Below the pieces are notes generated by a model that saw only the letters and a list, made by a program, of their open reading frames with translations, searched no databases and was not told the DNA's origin. The position numbers were made by a program, and so were the translations under genes. Positions 45,031 through 53,266 of a stretch of DNA of 64,000 bases are shown here, in pieces. The DNA comes from Aquibium pacificus (GTDB taxonomy: Bacteria; Pseudomonadota; Alphaproteobacteria; Rhizobiales; Rhizobiaceae), in NCBI RefSeq assembly GCF_040839445.1, contig NZ_JBDPGJ010000003.1, positions 558,001 through 622,000 of the forward strand. The letters are read 5' to 3'. Numbering within the stretch: position 1 is the first letter of the stretch; each line of letters opens with the position of its first letter.

Positions 45031-45483
45031 TCAGGCCAGTTTCGCGAGAAGCCGCAGGAGCGCGGCAGCGTCGCGGGAATTCAGCGGCGCAAGCGTCTCG
45101 GCGGTGATCTCCTCGGCGAGCGGCAGGAGCTTCTCGACGGTTTGCCTGCCCTCCTCCGTCAGGCTGACGACGATCCGCCGCCTGTCGTCCTTGTGGCTGT
45201 CCACGGCGACCAGACCGCGCGCCTTCAGGCGATCGATGACACCCTTAACGGTGGCCGCATCCATGGCGATCTGGCTGCCGAGCTGGTTCTGCGACGTCTC
45301 GCCGACCTCGTGAAGCTTTGCCAGCGCCGCGAATTGCGGCGGCGTCATCTCGCCGATCCGCGAGGCGAAGATCGCCACGTGCCGCTGGTTCGCCTTGCGC
45401 AGGGCGAACCCGATCTGCTCCTCCAGGCGGTACGCGCGCGGCTCGGACGCATCCACCACCCTCAGCGGCTTGCGCGCGCTCAC
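45031..45483 (-). CDS. MarR-family regulator in the heteroaromatic cluster
   Basis: A 150-residue MarR protein: helices around FALRKANQRHVAIFASRIG, the winged helix TPPQFAALAKLHEVGETSQN and NQLGSQIAMDAATVKGVIDR, wing LVAVDSHKDDRRRIVVSLTE. Its start overlaps the DUF1185 gene by 4 nt, so it is the last gene of the operon 52152-45031 and presumably senses a pathway compound. The imperfect palindrome at 52213-52226, in front of the operon, is a candidate target. Confidence 0.88.
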   Translation of the reverse strand: MSARKPLRVVDASEPRAYRLEEQIGFALRKANQRHVAIFASRIGEMTPPQFAALAKLHEVGETSQNQLGSQIAMDAATVKGVIDRLKARGLVAVDSHKDDRRRIVVSLTEEGRQTVEKLLPLAEEITAETLAPLNSRDAAALLRLLAKLA

Positions 45484-46064
45484 CTGAGCCCGTCCTCGCC
45501 CGTGACGTCCCTCGCCTCCAGGCCGCCCATGCGCGCATGCACGCGTCCGCCGCAGCTCATGGCGAGGCAGAACAGGATCTCGTCGCCGCGCGGCCCGTCC
45601 GGAGCGGTGACCGTGACAGCGTCGAAATGGCTGCGCACGTAGGCGGCATTGACGTGGCCCAGCGGCACATCGAGCGAAGCACCGAAACCGCCAACCTTCA
45701 TCGCCGACGGAACGATCGCCTTGGAAGGCGAAATCCTGTCGCGCATGGCGTAGCCGCCCGGCACATGCCAGAGCGCGCCATGCTCGATCTCGCCCGCTGT
45801 CCCCACGATCGCACCCTTGCCGTAGGCGTCGATGCTCTCCGCCTGGTCCCCAAAGGCGGCGATCAGCCTTTCCGTCAGCAGGGACCCGAGCGGCTTCAGG
45901 TCTTCCATGGCAGACTGCAGTTCCGGCGCGTATCGCCCCGCGAAGGGGTTCTTCACCAGCGCCAGTGCGCTACCGCGGCGTCGCGGAATTTCGACGGAAG
46001 GCCCGCCTTCGTGAAAGACGTCCTCGACGGCAACGAGGATCTTTCGGATCGGAAAATCAGGCAT
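45480..46064 (-). CDS. DUF1185 ('amino acid synthesis') family protein
   Basis: A 194-residue cytoplasmic protein matching DUF1185: MPDFPIRKILVAVEDVFHEG, AIVGTAGEIEHGALWHVPGG and PSAMKVGGFGASLDVPLGHV are strongly conserved in the family; EILFCLAMSCGGRVHARMGG ends it. The family has an experimentally solved structure but, as far as I know, no proven reaction. It is preceded by GGGAGGATGC and lies between the UPF0280 gene and MarR, so a step or a cofactor function in heteroaromatic breakdown is a fair inference. The upstream 45 codons of the open frame come from the repeat and are not part of it. Confidence 0.85.
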   Translation of the reverse strand: MPDFPIRKILVAVEDVFHEGGPSVEIPRRRGSALALVKNPFAGRYAPELQSAMEDLKPLGSLLTERLIAAFGDQAESIDAYGKGAIVGTAGEIEHGALWHVPGGYAMRDRISPSKAIVPSAMKVGGFGASLDVPLGHVNAAYVRSHFDAVTVTAPDGPRGDEILFCLAMSCGGRVHARMGGLEARDVTGEDGLR

Positions 46065-47022
46065 GCATCCTCCCAGGAATATCCTTTTTGGGGCGAGGTG
46101 GCGGGGACGGTCGATCTCCCCCTTCGTGGGGGAGATGTCCGACAGGACAGAGGGGGGCACCGTAGAGTGCCGGCCCCGCACCATCGCCCATAGACACACG
46201 CCTTTCCCCCGCCAGGAACAGCGCCGCCGCCGCGATCAGCCCGCGCCGGCGAAAATCTTCGGCCAAGGCCAGCCCCCGCTCGAGCGCCTCGTCGATCTCT
46301 TCCGCCGTCAGCGGGCCTACCGCCGTCGTGACCAGCCGTTCGCCGAGATCGCTGTCCGGCGAAAGCTCGGCTGCCGGCACTCGTCCGACCCCCGGATGCC
46401 CCGGCAGGTCGACCGCATTGGCGATCAGCGTCGCCGCGACGTCTCCGATCGCGCCGTCGCGCGCGAGCACGGTCACTGCGTCGGCGATGCCGAGCGAATG
46501 GCTGCGCCCGCGCCATCCGGAAGTCGCGATGCCGCGCACGGGATCCTGCGCGTCCACCGAAATCCGGTCGCCGAAGCCGTCGCCCGTGTCACCGATCGCC
46601 AGCCGCATGCTCTCGCCCTGCGAGAGATGGATGGCGATGTCGCCGCCGTCGTTGACGTAGGCCCGTTCCAGCTCCCTGCCCTTCGTCATCGCCGCGAGCA
46701 CCTCGTCGGCCACCGCGCCCGCCACCGCAGCCATGGGCGTGACGAACACGGCACCGTCAGCGGCAAACCGGCAGGCCGCCCTTTCCATCCGCAGTGCCGT
46801 CGCTCCCGCGAATCGTCTCGGTTCCCGCCGGGACGGTCGCCGAAGCTCCGCAAGCTCTTCCACCAGTTCGCGGAGAATGGTCTCGAACCGCGCCGCCGCC
46901 TGCCCGTACGCCGCCCGGCATTCGTCCGCCTCGCCCCATGCTTCCAGGATCAGGTCGATCGGCCCGTGGTTCATGTGCAGCCGCCGCCCGTCCGGCAGCC
47001 ATGCGATCTGGGGGGCGTTCAC
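46057..47022 (-). CDS. UPF0280 family protein with a repeat-derived C-terminal tail
   Basis: A 321-residue protein of the UPF0280 family (LPDGRRLHMNHGPIDLILEA; VTPMAAVAGAVADEVLAAM; AYVNDGGDIAIHLSQGES; IATSGWRGRSHSLGIADAVT; ATLIANAVD), with an arrangement resembling ApbE-like folds. Function unproven. It starts at a GTG overlapping the stop of the 6-hydroxynicotinate-reductase-like gene (GTGA). The family body ends near FLAGERRVSMG; the last about 40 residues (GAPLCPVGHLPHEGGDRPSP and on) are read through the palindromic repeat at 46111-46156 and look acquired. Its stop overlaps the DUF1185 start by 8 nt. Confidence 0.83.
   Translation of the reverse strand: MNAPQIAWLPDGRRLHMNHGPIDLILEAWGEADECRAAYGQAAARFETILRELVEELAELRRPSRREPRRFAGATALRMERAACRFAADGAVFVTPMAAVAGAVADEVLAAMTKGRELERAYVNDGGDIAIHLSQGESMRLAIGDTGDGFGDRISVDAQDPVRGIATSGWRGRSHSLGIADAVTVLARDGAIGDVAATLIANAVDLPGHPGVGRVPAAELSPDSDLGERLVTTAVGPLTAEEIDEALERGLALAEDFRRRGLIAAAALFLAGERRVSMGDGAGPALYGAPLCPVGHLPHEGGDRPSPPPRPKKDIPGRMHA
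46111..46156. repeat. REP-like palindromic element inside the 3' end of the UPF0280 gene
   Basis: A perfect 9-bp hairpin (46114-46122 with 46128-46136, ATCTCCCCC/GGGGGAGAT, loop TTCGT) followed directly by a 5-bp hairpin TGTCC/GGACA (46136-46140 with 46145-46149) and a G-run. This CTCCCCC...GGGGGAGATGTCC...GGACAGAGGGGG design is one I remember as a dispersed intergenic repeat in Mesorhizobium-like genomes. Only one copy is in this window. Confidence 0.75.
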
Positions 47023-48545
47023 GACTGCCCGCCCCGCCGCAACTGCGCCAGCGGCGGCCACGGGTTCCGCGCAGGAGCCGCCGTGGAACTCCGCGGATTA
47101 AGATACTCCCCGCCGCGCGCGAGCACGTCGTCGACGGAACGAATTTCGCTCTCGTAGCCGCCGAGCCGCACGTAGTCGTCGCGCCGCAGCGTGAATTCGA
47201 TCGGCGCCACCAGCGCCGGCGTCGGTACGTAGCCGAACGAGTTTTCCGGCATGCGCATGACGTCGACCATCAGCGTGATGCCGCCTCCCGGCCAGACATA
47301 GACCGGCGCGCCGCCGCAGGTGACGTAGGTCGTCAGCCCCTGCACCGAGCGGGTCAGGTTCACCGGGTTCTCCGTCACCCCAGCCCGCAGCGAGCCGCCC
47401 GCGCCGGCCATGAACAGCACGGTGCAGAGCGCCGGTTCGCAATTGTCTTCAATCAGATCGACCGATTTCCGCAACCGATCCGGGAACGGCCTTTCCACCG
47501 GCTTGAGATCCTCGTCGAGCTCAAAATAGGCGAACTGCTCGCCGGTCGTCGACACCATCATGAGCGACAGCCCCGGCCGCGCGCCCTTCTTGGCGTTCCA
47601 GTCGCCGAGGATTTCCAGCGGATTGGAGATCGTCGTGCCGCCCCAGCCGAGGCCGGGCTCGGAGACCTTGAAATATCGGCCAGGGGTCGACCGGCGGCCG
47701 ACGATCTTGATGCCCGTGTCCTCCCAGCCGAGCACCTTGCCCGCCTGGTGCTCGGAGACGACGCCGGTGATGTGGTCGTCGACCACCACGACCTCGTCGA
47801 CCAGCCCGCGCCACTGCGTGGCGAACATGCCGATCGTCGCCGATCCGCAGCCGACGCGCATGCGATGCTCCATCTTGCCGTCGATCACCGGCGCCTTGCC
47901 AGCTTCCACGATTACCGTCGCGCCGCCGTCGATGGCAAGTTCCACCGGCTTGCGGTTGCAAAGATCCATCAGCGTCTCGCAGGTGACGCGGCCTTCGGCC
48001 TTCGAGCCCCCGGTCAGGTGATGCACGCCGCCGAGCGACAGCATCTGGGAGCCGTATTCGGCGGTGGTCACATGCCCGACCGCCTCGCCTCGGGCGCGCA
48101 CGACGGCCGTCTCGGGCCCGATGTGGCGGTCCGTGTCGATCTTCACCTTGACGCCGCAATAGGAGAAAATGCCTTCGGTGACGACCGTCACCAGGTCGAC
48201 GCCCTCGACCTCCTGGCTGACGATGAAGGGGGCGGGCTTGTAGTCCGGATAGGTGGTGCCGGCGCCGATCGCGCTGACGAAGCGCCGCCCGCCGTTAACG
48301 AGTTCGCCGCCCCAGTCCTCCGCCGCGTCGAGGAACGGCACTACCGCCGCGCCCTCCTCCTCCGCGTGATGCAGGATCGTCAGGGCATCGAGCCGGACGA
48401 TGCGCCCCTCGCGGTTGCCGTAGCGATCGCACGCCCCCGTCCGCCCCTCGGCGATGTAGCACATGACCGGACAGGCATCGCAGCGGATCTTGTCGGCTGC
48501 AGGCTTTGCGACGGTCGGCTCGAACCGTTCGGACAGCTCGCTCAT
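47019..48545 (-). CDS. 6-hydroxynicotinate reductase-like iron-sulfur protein
   Basis: A 508-residue cytoplasmic protein. The N-terminus has a cysteine cluster CDACPVMCYIAEGRTGACDR (Cys22, 25, 29, 39: CX2CX3CX9C) for an Fe-S centre, plus SYCGVKVKID and later single cysteines. I recognise it as the family of 6-hydroxynicotinate reductase, which in nicotinate-fermenting Eubacterium barkeri reduces 6-hydroxynicotinate to 1,4,5,6-tetrahydro-6-oxonicotinate. Aerobic or microaerobic rhizobial nicotinate users such as Azorhizobium follow a similar route. It overlaps the hydroxylase gene by 4 nt, so substrate and product fit. The enzyme activity is inferred from the family. Confidence 0.85.
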   Translation of the reverse strand: MSELSERFEPTVAKPAADKIRCDACPVMCYIAEGRTGACDRYGNREGRIVRLDALTILHHAEEEGAAVVPFLDAAEDWGGELVNGGRRFVSAIGAGTTYPDYKPAPFIVSQEVEGVDLVTVVTEGIFSYCGVKVKIDTDRHIGPETAVVRARGEAVGHVTTAEYGSQMLSLGGVHHLTGGSKAEGRVTCETLMDLCNRKPVELAIDGGATVIVEAGKAPVIDGKMEHRMRVGCGSATIGMFATQWRGLVDEVVVVDDHITGVVSEHQAGKVLGWEDTGIKIVGRRSTPGRYFKVSEPGLGWGGTTISNPLEILGDWNAKKGARPGLSLMMVSTTGEQFAYFELDEDLKPVERPFPDRLRKSVDLIEDNCEPALCTVLFMAGAGGSLRAGVTENPVNLTRSVQGLTTYVTCGGAPVYVWPGGGITLMVDVMRMPENSFGYVPTPALVAPIEFTLRRDDYVRLGGYESEIRSVDDVLARGGEYLNPRSSTAAPARNPWPPLAQLRRGGQS

Positions 48546-51295
48546 CGCGCCACCCTCGCCACCTTCAGGGCTTCCAAAACCCGCGTCGGCGTCGCCGGAA
48601 GCCGCGTCACCAGCGCCCCGGTCGCATCGCGGATGGCGTTGAGGATCGCCGGCGCGGTGGGGATGAGCACGTGCTCGCCGAGCCCCTTGGCGCCGAACGG
48701 GCCTTCCGGATCGGGCACCTCGACCAGGATCGTCTCGATCTCCGGCACGTCGCCGATGGTCGGGATGAGATAGTCGTGCAGGTTCTCCGTGCGGCCGGGA
48801 ACGTAGTCCTCCATCAGCGCCATGCCGATGCCCTGTGCGATGCCGCCCTCGATCTGCCCTTCCGCCAGCACGGGATTGATCGCCCGGCCGACGTCATGCG
48901 CAGCGGTGATCTTCGCCAGCTTGACCGTGCCGAGCGCCATGTCGACGTCGAGTTCGACGATCTGGGCGCCGTAGCCGTAGACGGCGTATGGCTCGCCCTG
49001 CCCCTTCGCCCCGAGCGGCTTCGTCGGCGGATCGTAGCTTTCGGCCGCCGCGAACACGTAGCCGTCCGCGTCGGCCGGCAGGCCGGAAAGGTCGATCCGC
49101 CGCCGCGCCTCGCCTTCGCTGACGACGATCGCGCCCTCTTCCAGCGCGATATGCGCAGCACCCGATACGTTCGCCGCCCGCAAAATGCGCTCGCGCAACG
49201 CCCGTCCCGCCTTCTGCGCCGCCTTGCCGGAGATGAAGGTCTGGCGCGATCCGGACGTCTTGCCGGCATCCGGCGTGATCGCCGTGTCGGCGCCCTCCAG
49301 GCGGACCTGCGACAGCGCCAGGCCGAGCGCGTCTGCAAAGATCTGGGCAATCACGGTGTTCGACCCCTGCCCGATGTCGACCGCGCCCTGGTGCAGGACG
49401 AGTTCGCCCGAAGCGGTGATGCCCGCCTTGATCGTCGAGGGGTTCGGGATGCCGGTGTTGCCGCATCCGTACCAGCACGACGCGATCCCGATACCCCGGC
49501 GCCTGACGCCGTTCGCCTCGGCATTGATCCGCTTCGCCTCCGCGCACGCCCGCTCCCACGGCTCCCGCAGCGCCTCCAGGCAGGCGGCGATGCCCACCCC
49601 GCTTTCCATCACGTGCCCGCTCACCGTCGCCATTCCGTCGCGCAGCGCGTTCTTCAGCCGGAAGGCCAGCCGGTCAATGTCGAGCTTTGCGGCCAGTTCG
49701 TCGTAGAGCGTCTCCTGCATGATCGTCGCCTGCGGCACCCCGAAGCCGCGGAAAGCGCCCGAGATCGGACCGTTGGTGTGGATAGCGCGCCCGACCGCGC
49801 GGTAGTTCGGCGTGAAATACGGCCCCGACGCATGCACCGGCACGCGCACCGCGACCGTCGGACCCCAGCTGGCATAGGCGCCCGTGTTGAAATCGCCCTC
49901 GAAGACCATGCCGGTGACGCGGCCCTCCGTGTCCGCGCCGATCGTGGCGCGCATGTCGGCCGGATGCCGCTTGGTGGTCGACATCATCGATTCAGCCCGC
50001 GTATAGGCGAGTGCCGCCGGCCGCCCCGTCTTCAGCGCCACCAGCCCGATCAGCGGCTGCAGCGAAAGGTCGAGTTTCGAGCCGAACCCGCCCCCTGTCG
50101 CGGTCGGCACGATACGGACTTTTTCCGCCGGCAGCCCGAGCACCTTTGCCGTGTCGTCGCGGTCCATGAAAGGCGACTGCGTGCAGGCCTTGATGACCAG
50201 CGTGTCGCCGTCCATCGCCGCATAACCCGCCTCGGGCTCGATATAGGCGTGCTCGACATAGGCAGTCCTGATTTCGCCCGACACCGTCACGTGCGCGGCG
50301 GCGAGTGCGGTCTCCGGGTCGCCGCGTTCGACCATGCCTTCGATCAGCAGATTGTCGCGGCGGCTGGCGTGGACGGGCGATGCCGCATGCCGCGCCTCGG
50401 CCTGTTCCAGGACGTGCGGCAGTTCGCGCCATTCGACCGGAAACGACGCGATGTCGAGGCCCGCGATCGCCTCCCGTTCCCCGGCGATCAGCGCCACGGC
50501 CTCGCCGCGGAACAGGGCGGCACCGTCGGCGAGCGCCGGCTGGTCGGCGAAGGCGGGGATGACGCCGAAACGGTTCTCTCCCGGAATATCCCGCGCCGTG
50601 TAGACGGCGACGATGCCCGGATGCGCCGCGACGAAACCGTCAAGATCGCCGAACGAGAACTCCGCATGCCAGTAAGGCGAGCGCACCACCAGCACCGACA
50701 GCGCGTCCGCCGGCCATGCGTCCGCCCCGAACATCTCGGCCCCCGTCACCTTCGGCAACCCGTCGAGCCGCGGCGCGCGGGCTCCGACCGCCAGGCCCGC
50801 GCCGGGCGGCGGGTGGTTGTGGAGCCGGTCCGTCAGATGCGCGTTCATCACCGCCGCGATCACCTTGCGGTATCCGGTACAGCGGCAGAGCACGCCGCCG
50901 AGCGCATCCTTCACCTCTTCCTCGCAGGGCTGCGGATTGCGTTCCAGAAGCGCTGTCGCCGCCATCAGGAAGCCGGGCGTGCAGATGCCGCACTGTGCTG
51001 CGCCATGGCGCAGGAAGGAATCCTGTATGGCCGCGAGGCTCCCGTTGGCGAGACCCTCGACCGTCCGCACCGCGCGGCTCGCAACGCTCGCCGCAGGCGT
51101 CAGGCAGGCACAGACCGGCTCGCCGTCGACCAGCACCGTGCAGGCGCCGCAGTCGCCGGCGTCGCAGCCGACCTTCGTCCCGGTCTGCCGCAGGTCGTCG
51201 CGCAGCACCGCCGAAAGCCGTGCTGCCGGCGAAACGGCGACCGACACCGGCATACCGTTCAGGTCGAAGGCGATCGGTCGGCGATCCAAGGTCAT
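48542..51295 (-). CDS. Xanthine dehydrogenase-family hydroxylase: fused 2Fe-2S (CoxS-like) and molybdopterin (CoxL-like) subunit
   Basis: A 917-residue protein fusing two normally separate subunits. Residues 1-160: plant-type [2Fe-2S] with Cys44, 49, 52, 64 and a second cluster with Cys102, 105, 137, 139 (QCGICTPG; CRCTGYRK). Residues about 180-917: molybdopterin domain with TATGGGFGSKLDL, AFRGFGVPQATIMQE, WYGCGNTGIP, HQGAVDIGQGSNTV and the catalytic Glu in FGAKGLGEHVL near the C-terminus. Such enzymes hydroxylate N-heterocycles with water; nicotinate to 6-hydroxynicotinate fits the neighbouring reductase. It overlaps the FAD subunit gene and the reductase gene by 4 nt each. Confidence 0.92.
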   Translation of the reverse strand: MTLDRRPIAFDLNGMPVSVAVSPAARLSAVLRDDLRQTGTKVGCDAGDCGACTVLVDGEPVCACLTPAASVASRAVRTVEGLANGSLAAIQDSFLRHGAAQCGICTPGFLMAATALLERNPQPCEEEVKDALGGVLCRCTGYRKVIAAVMNAHLTDRLHNHPPPGAGLAVGARAPRLDGLPKVTGAEMFGADAWPADALSVLVVRSPYWHAEFSFGDLDGFVAAHPGIVAVYTARDIPGENRFGVIPAFADQPALADGAALFRGEAVALIAGEREAIAGLDIASFPVEWRELPHVLEQAEARHAASPVHASRRDNLLIEGMVERGDPETALAAAHVTVSGEIRTAYVEHAYIEPEAGYAAMDGDTLVIKACTQSPFMDRDDTAKVLGLPAEKVRIVPTATGGGFGSKLDLSLQPLIGLVALKTGRPAALAYTRAESMMSTTKRHPADMRATIGADTEGRVTGMVFEGDFNTGAYASWGPTVAVRVPVHASGPYFTPNYRAVGRAIHTNGPISGAFRGFGVPQATIMQETLYDELAAKLDIDRLAFRLKNALRDGMATVSGHVMESGVGIAACLEALREPWERACAEAKRINAEANGVRRRGIGIASCWYGCGNTGIPNPSTIKAGITASGELVLHQGAVDIGQGSNTVIAQIFADALGLALSQVRLEGADTAITPDAGKTSGSRQTFISGKAAQKAGRALRERILRAANVSGAAHIALEEGAIVVSEGEARRRIDLSGLPADADGYVFAAAESYDPPTKPLGAKGQGEPYAVYGYGAQIVELDVDMALGTVKLAKITAAHDVGRAINPVLAEGQIEGGIAQGIGMALMEDYVPGRTENLHDYLIPTIGDVPEIETILVEVPDPEGPFGAKGLGEHVLIPTAPAILNAIRDATGALVTRLPATPTRVLEALKVARVAR

Positions 51296-52152
51296 GCAGC
51301 CTCCCCGCACTTCAGGTGCACCCCCAAAACCTCACCGAGAGCGCGCATGACGATCTCGCGCGCGGCCTCTCTGCGGTAAGCGGCGCTCCCGCGCACGTCG
51401 TCGATCGGCGCCAGCCCGTCGAAGTGCCGGGCGTCCACACGTTCGGCCGCCTCTTCCGGTCGCGCCCCCGCCAGCGCCTGTTCGAGCCCGCCCATCCGCC
51501 GGGCCACCGGCGAGCAGGACCCGACAGCGATCGCGGCATTCCTAATGCGGCCGTCCTCCGCGAGATCGATCCGCACCGCGGCCATGGCGATCGAGATCAC
51601 CAGGTATCGCCGCGCGCCGAGCTTGAGAAAATGCGATGCCCCGGTCGTGGAGCCCTTCGGGATGCGGATTGCGGTGAGGAGTTCATCGGGGCGTCGGGCC
51701 GTCTTGCGGTTCCCCAGGATGAAGTCGGCCAGCGCGAGGTGTCGCACGCCAGCCATTGAGGACAATTCCACCTCGGCGTCGAGGATCATCAGCGCCGGCA
51801 CCCCGTCCGCCGCCGGCGAGGCGTTGCAGAGGTTTCCGGACACCGTGCCGGCATTCTGGATCTGCACCGACCCGACCTCGCGAGCGGCCATTTTCAGCGC
51901 ATCGAAGGCGGGGGGAAGCGCGTGGCGCAGCACGTCCGTCCAGGTCGTGCGGGCGCCGAGCACGATGTGCCCGTCCGTCTCGCGAATGCCGCGCAGTTCC
52001 TCGATGCCGTTGATGTCGAGGATGTCTTCGGTGATCGGGCGCGCGCCTTGGGCCGGATAGAAATCGGTGCCGCCGGCAAGAATGCGCCATTCCCCTTTCG
52101 AAAGAAGGGCAAGTGCTTCGTCGGGCGATATAGGCCTTGCGTAGCGTGCCAA
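51292..52152 (-). CDS. FAD-binding (CoxM-like) subunit of the molybdo-hydroxylase
   Basis: A 286-residue medium subunit. The FAD-binding motifs are ILAGGTDFYPAQ and TVSGNLCNASPAADGVPAL; the C-terminal CO_deh_flav_C part follows (LVISIAMAAVRIDLAEDG). It carries electrons from the 2Fe-2S/Mo subunit encoded next. The start is uncertain: I use a TTG at 52152 with AGGGA upstream, which puts ARYARPISPDEAL at the usual distance; a TTG at 52224 gives 24 more residues but overlaps the candidate operator. First gene of the operon FAD subunit - hydroxylase - reductase - UPF0280 - DUF1185 - MarR. Confidence 0.88.
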   Translation of the reverse strand: MARYARPISPDEALALLSKGEWRILAGGTDFYPAQGARPITEDILDINGIEELRGIRETDGHIVLGARTTWTDVLRHALPPAFDALKMAAREVGSVQIQNAGTVSGNLCNASPAADGVPALMILDAEVELSSMAGVRHLALADFILGNRKTARRPDELLTAIRIPKGSTTGASHFLKLGARRYLVISIAMAAVRIDLAEDGRIRNAAIAVGSCSPVARRMGGLEQALAGARPEEAAERVDARHFDGLAPIDDVRGSAAYRREAAREIVMRALGEVLGVHLKCGEAA

Positions 52153-52212
52153 ACCGGCGGTTCCCTGCCCGCGCCCGGCCCTGATTCCGGCCGTCGCGCG
52201 GCTGCGAAATTC

Positions 52213-52226
52213 ATTCGTATGCAAAT
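52213..52226. promoter_or_regulatory. Imperfect palindrome between the hydroxylase operon and nicotinamidase
   Basis: ATTCGTATGCAAAT matches its own reverse complement at 10 of 14 positions, and every mismatch is a transition (consensus ATTyGyATrCrAAT). AT-rich palindromes of this size are typical MarR targets, and it lies in the divergent promoter region (52153-52305) between the catabolic operon and the nicotinamidase gene. It could let the operon's MarR control both sides. Inferred. Confidence 0.45.
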
Positions 52227-52305
52227 GATATCAGCAAGCAGCGTCTTGTCAAAGCCGACCTTCGTGCCCACGATGCGCGGGTCAGGCAAGGAGGCGGAGC
52301 AGGCA

Positions 52306-52905
52306 ATGGCGGACAAGGCGCTGATCGTGATCGACGTGCAGAACGATTTCTGTCCTGGAGGCGCGCTCGCCGTGTCGGGCGGCGACACCATCGTTCCGCT
52401 GGTCAACCGCATGATCGCGGATGCCGGCCACGTGATCCTGACGCAGGACTGGCACCCCGCCGGCCATTCGAGCTTCGCCTCGACCCATGCGGGCAAGAAC
52501 CCGTTCGAAACCGTCGCCATGCCTTATGGCGAGCAGACGCTCTGGCCCGACCACTGCATCCAGGGCTCGCAGGGCGCCGCCTTCCATCCCGACCTCGAAT
52601 GGACGAAGGCCGAACTCGTTATCCGAAAGGGTTTTCGCCCCTCGATCGACAGCTATTCCGCCTTCTACGAGAACGACCACGAGACACCGACCGGCCTCGC
52701 CGGCTACCTCCGCGAACGCGGCATCTCGGAGCTGACGATGGTCGGCCTCGCCACCGACTTCTGCGTCGCCTACTCCGCGCTCGACGCCGTTCGCGAAGGC
52801 TTCTCCGTCACCGTCGCCCTCGAAGCCTGCCGCGCCATCGACCTCGGCGGCTCCCTCGTTGCGATGACGCAGCGCATGAAGGAAGCCGGCGTAAGCCTCG
52901 TGTGA
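52306..52905 (+). CDS. pncA: Nicotinamidase
   Basis: A 199-residue cysteine hydrolase that deamidates nicotinamide to nicotinate. Catalytic triad Asp10 (VIDVQNDF), Lys108 (VIRKGF), Cys153 (ATDFCVAY); metal ligands Asp48, His50 (QDWHP) and His83 (WPDHC). The ATG at 52306 (MADKALIVIDV) follows AAGGAGG 11 nt upstream; the frame is open far upstream without homology. It is divergent from the nicotinate-type hydroxylase operon, which supports feeding nicotinate to that pathway besides NAD salvage. Confidence 0.95.
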   Translation: MADKALIVIDVQNDFCPGGALAVSGGDTIVPLVNRMIADAGHVILTQDWHPAGHSSFASTHAGKNPFETVAMPYGEQTLWPDHCIQGSQGAAFHPDLEWTKAELVIRKGFRPSIDSYSAFYENDHETPTGLAGYLRERGISELTMVGLATDFCVAYSALDAVREGFSVTVALEACRAIDLGGSLVAMTQRMKEAGVSLV

Positions 52906-53238
52906 ACTGGAGACGCGGCTCCCGGCATTCTACACGCTACGTTGGCCGCTCCACCGGGCTCGGCGGTCTCTCGCTTCGCATCGGAAAACGGCCCTCGCGG
53001 ACGCCCGCAGCACGGATCCTCCCGGGTCCACGAAGGTTGGTCGAGGGGCACATGCAGCAAGATGGAGGAACGCCGCTTCTTTCTCCCCCGAAAGATGCGC
53101 GGAAAGCGGGAGCGCCACGTGGAGTGGTGGACGGACCCGCCTTTCGTCTCGACTCGCGTCGCCTTCTGGTCCGCGTTGGCTGCCTCGTCGGCCACGCTTA
53201 CTCGGAAACATCGACCAAAACGAGCCGATCGCGCGACA
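52906..53238. other. Intergenic region, no supported gene
   Basis: About 330 nt between pncA and the MarR promoter. Open frames here (for example 53063-53265, plus) have no good ribosome-binding site or recognisable family and run into the promoter; I consider them non-coding. I see no terminator with a clear T-tract after pncA. Confidence 0.5.
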
Positions 53239-53266
53239 TTGACAAGTCCCCGCGCGTGTCGATAGT
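53239..53266 (+). promoter_or_regulatory. Sigma-70-type promoter of the tandem MarR genes
   Basis: TTGACA at 53239-53244 is a perfect -35 box; GATAGT at 53261-53266 is a plausible -10 at a 16-nt spacing (ATAGTT at 17 nt is the alternative). The -10 lies at the left edge of the large inverted repeat, so a bound repressor would block it. Start codon 53301 is 35 nt further. Confidence 0.65.

Noticed and set aside
48506..51379. A 957-codon open frame on the plus strand
   Set aside because: It lies antisense to the whole molybdo-hydroxylase, is Arg/His/Asp-rich without domains, and results from high-GC third positions in the real gene.
53063..53265. A small plus-strand ORF between pncA and MarR
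   Set aside because: No ribosome-binding site, no homology I recognise, and it runs into the promoter and operator.
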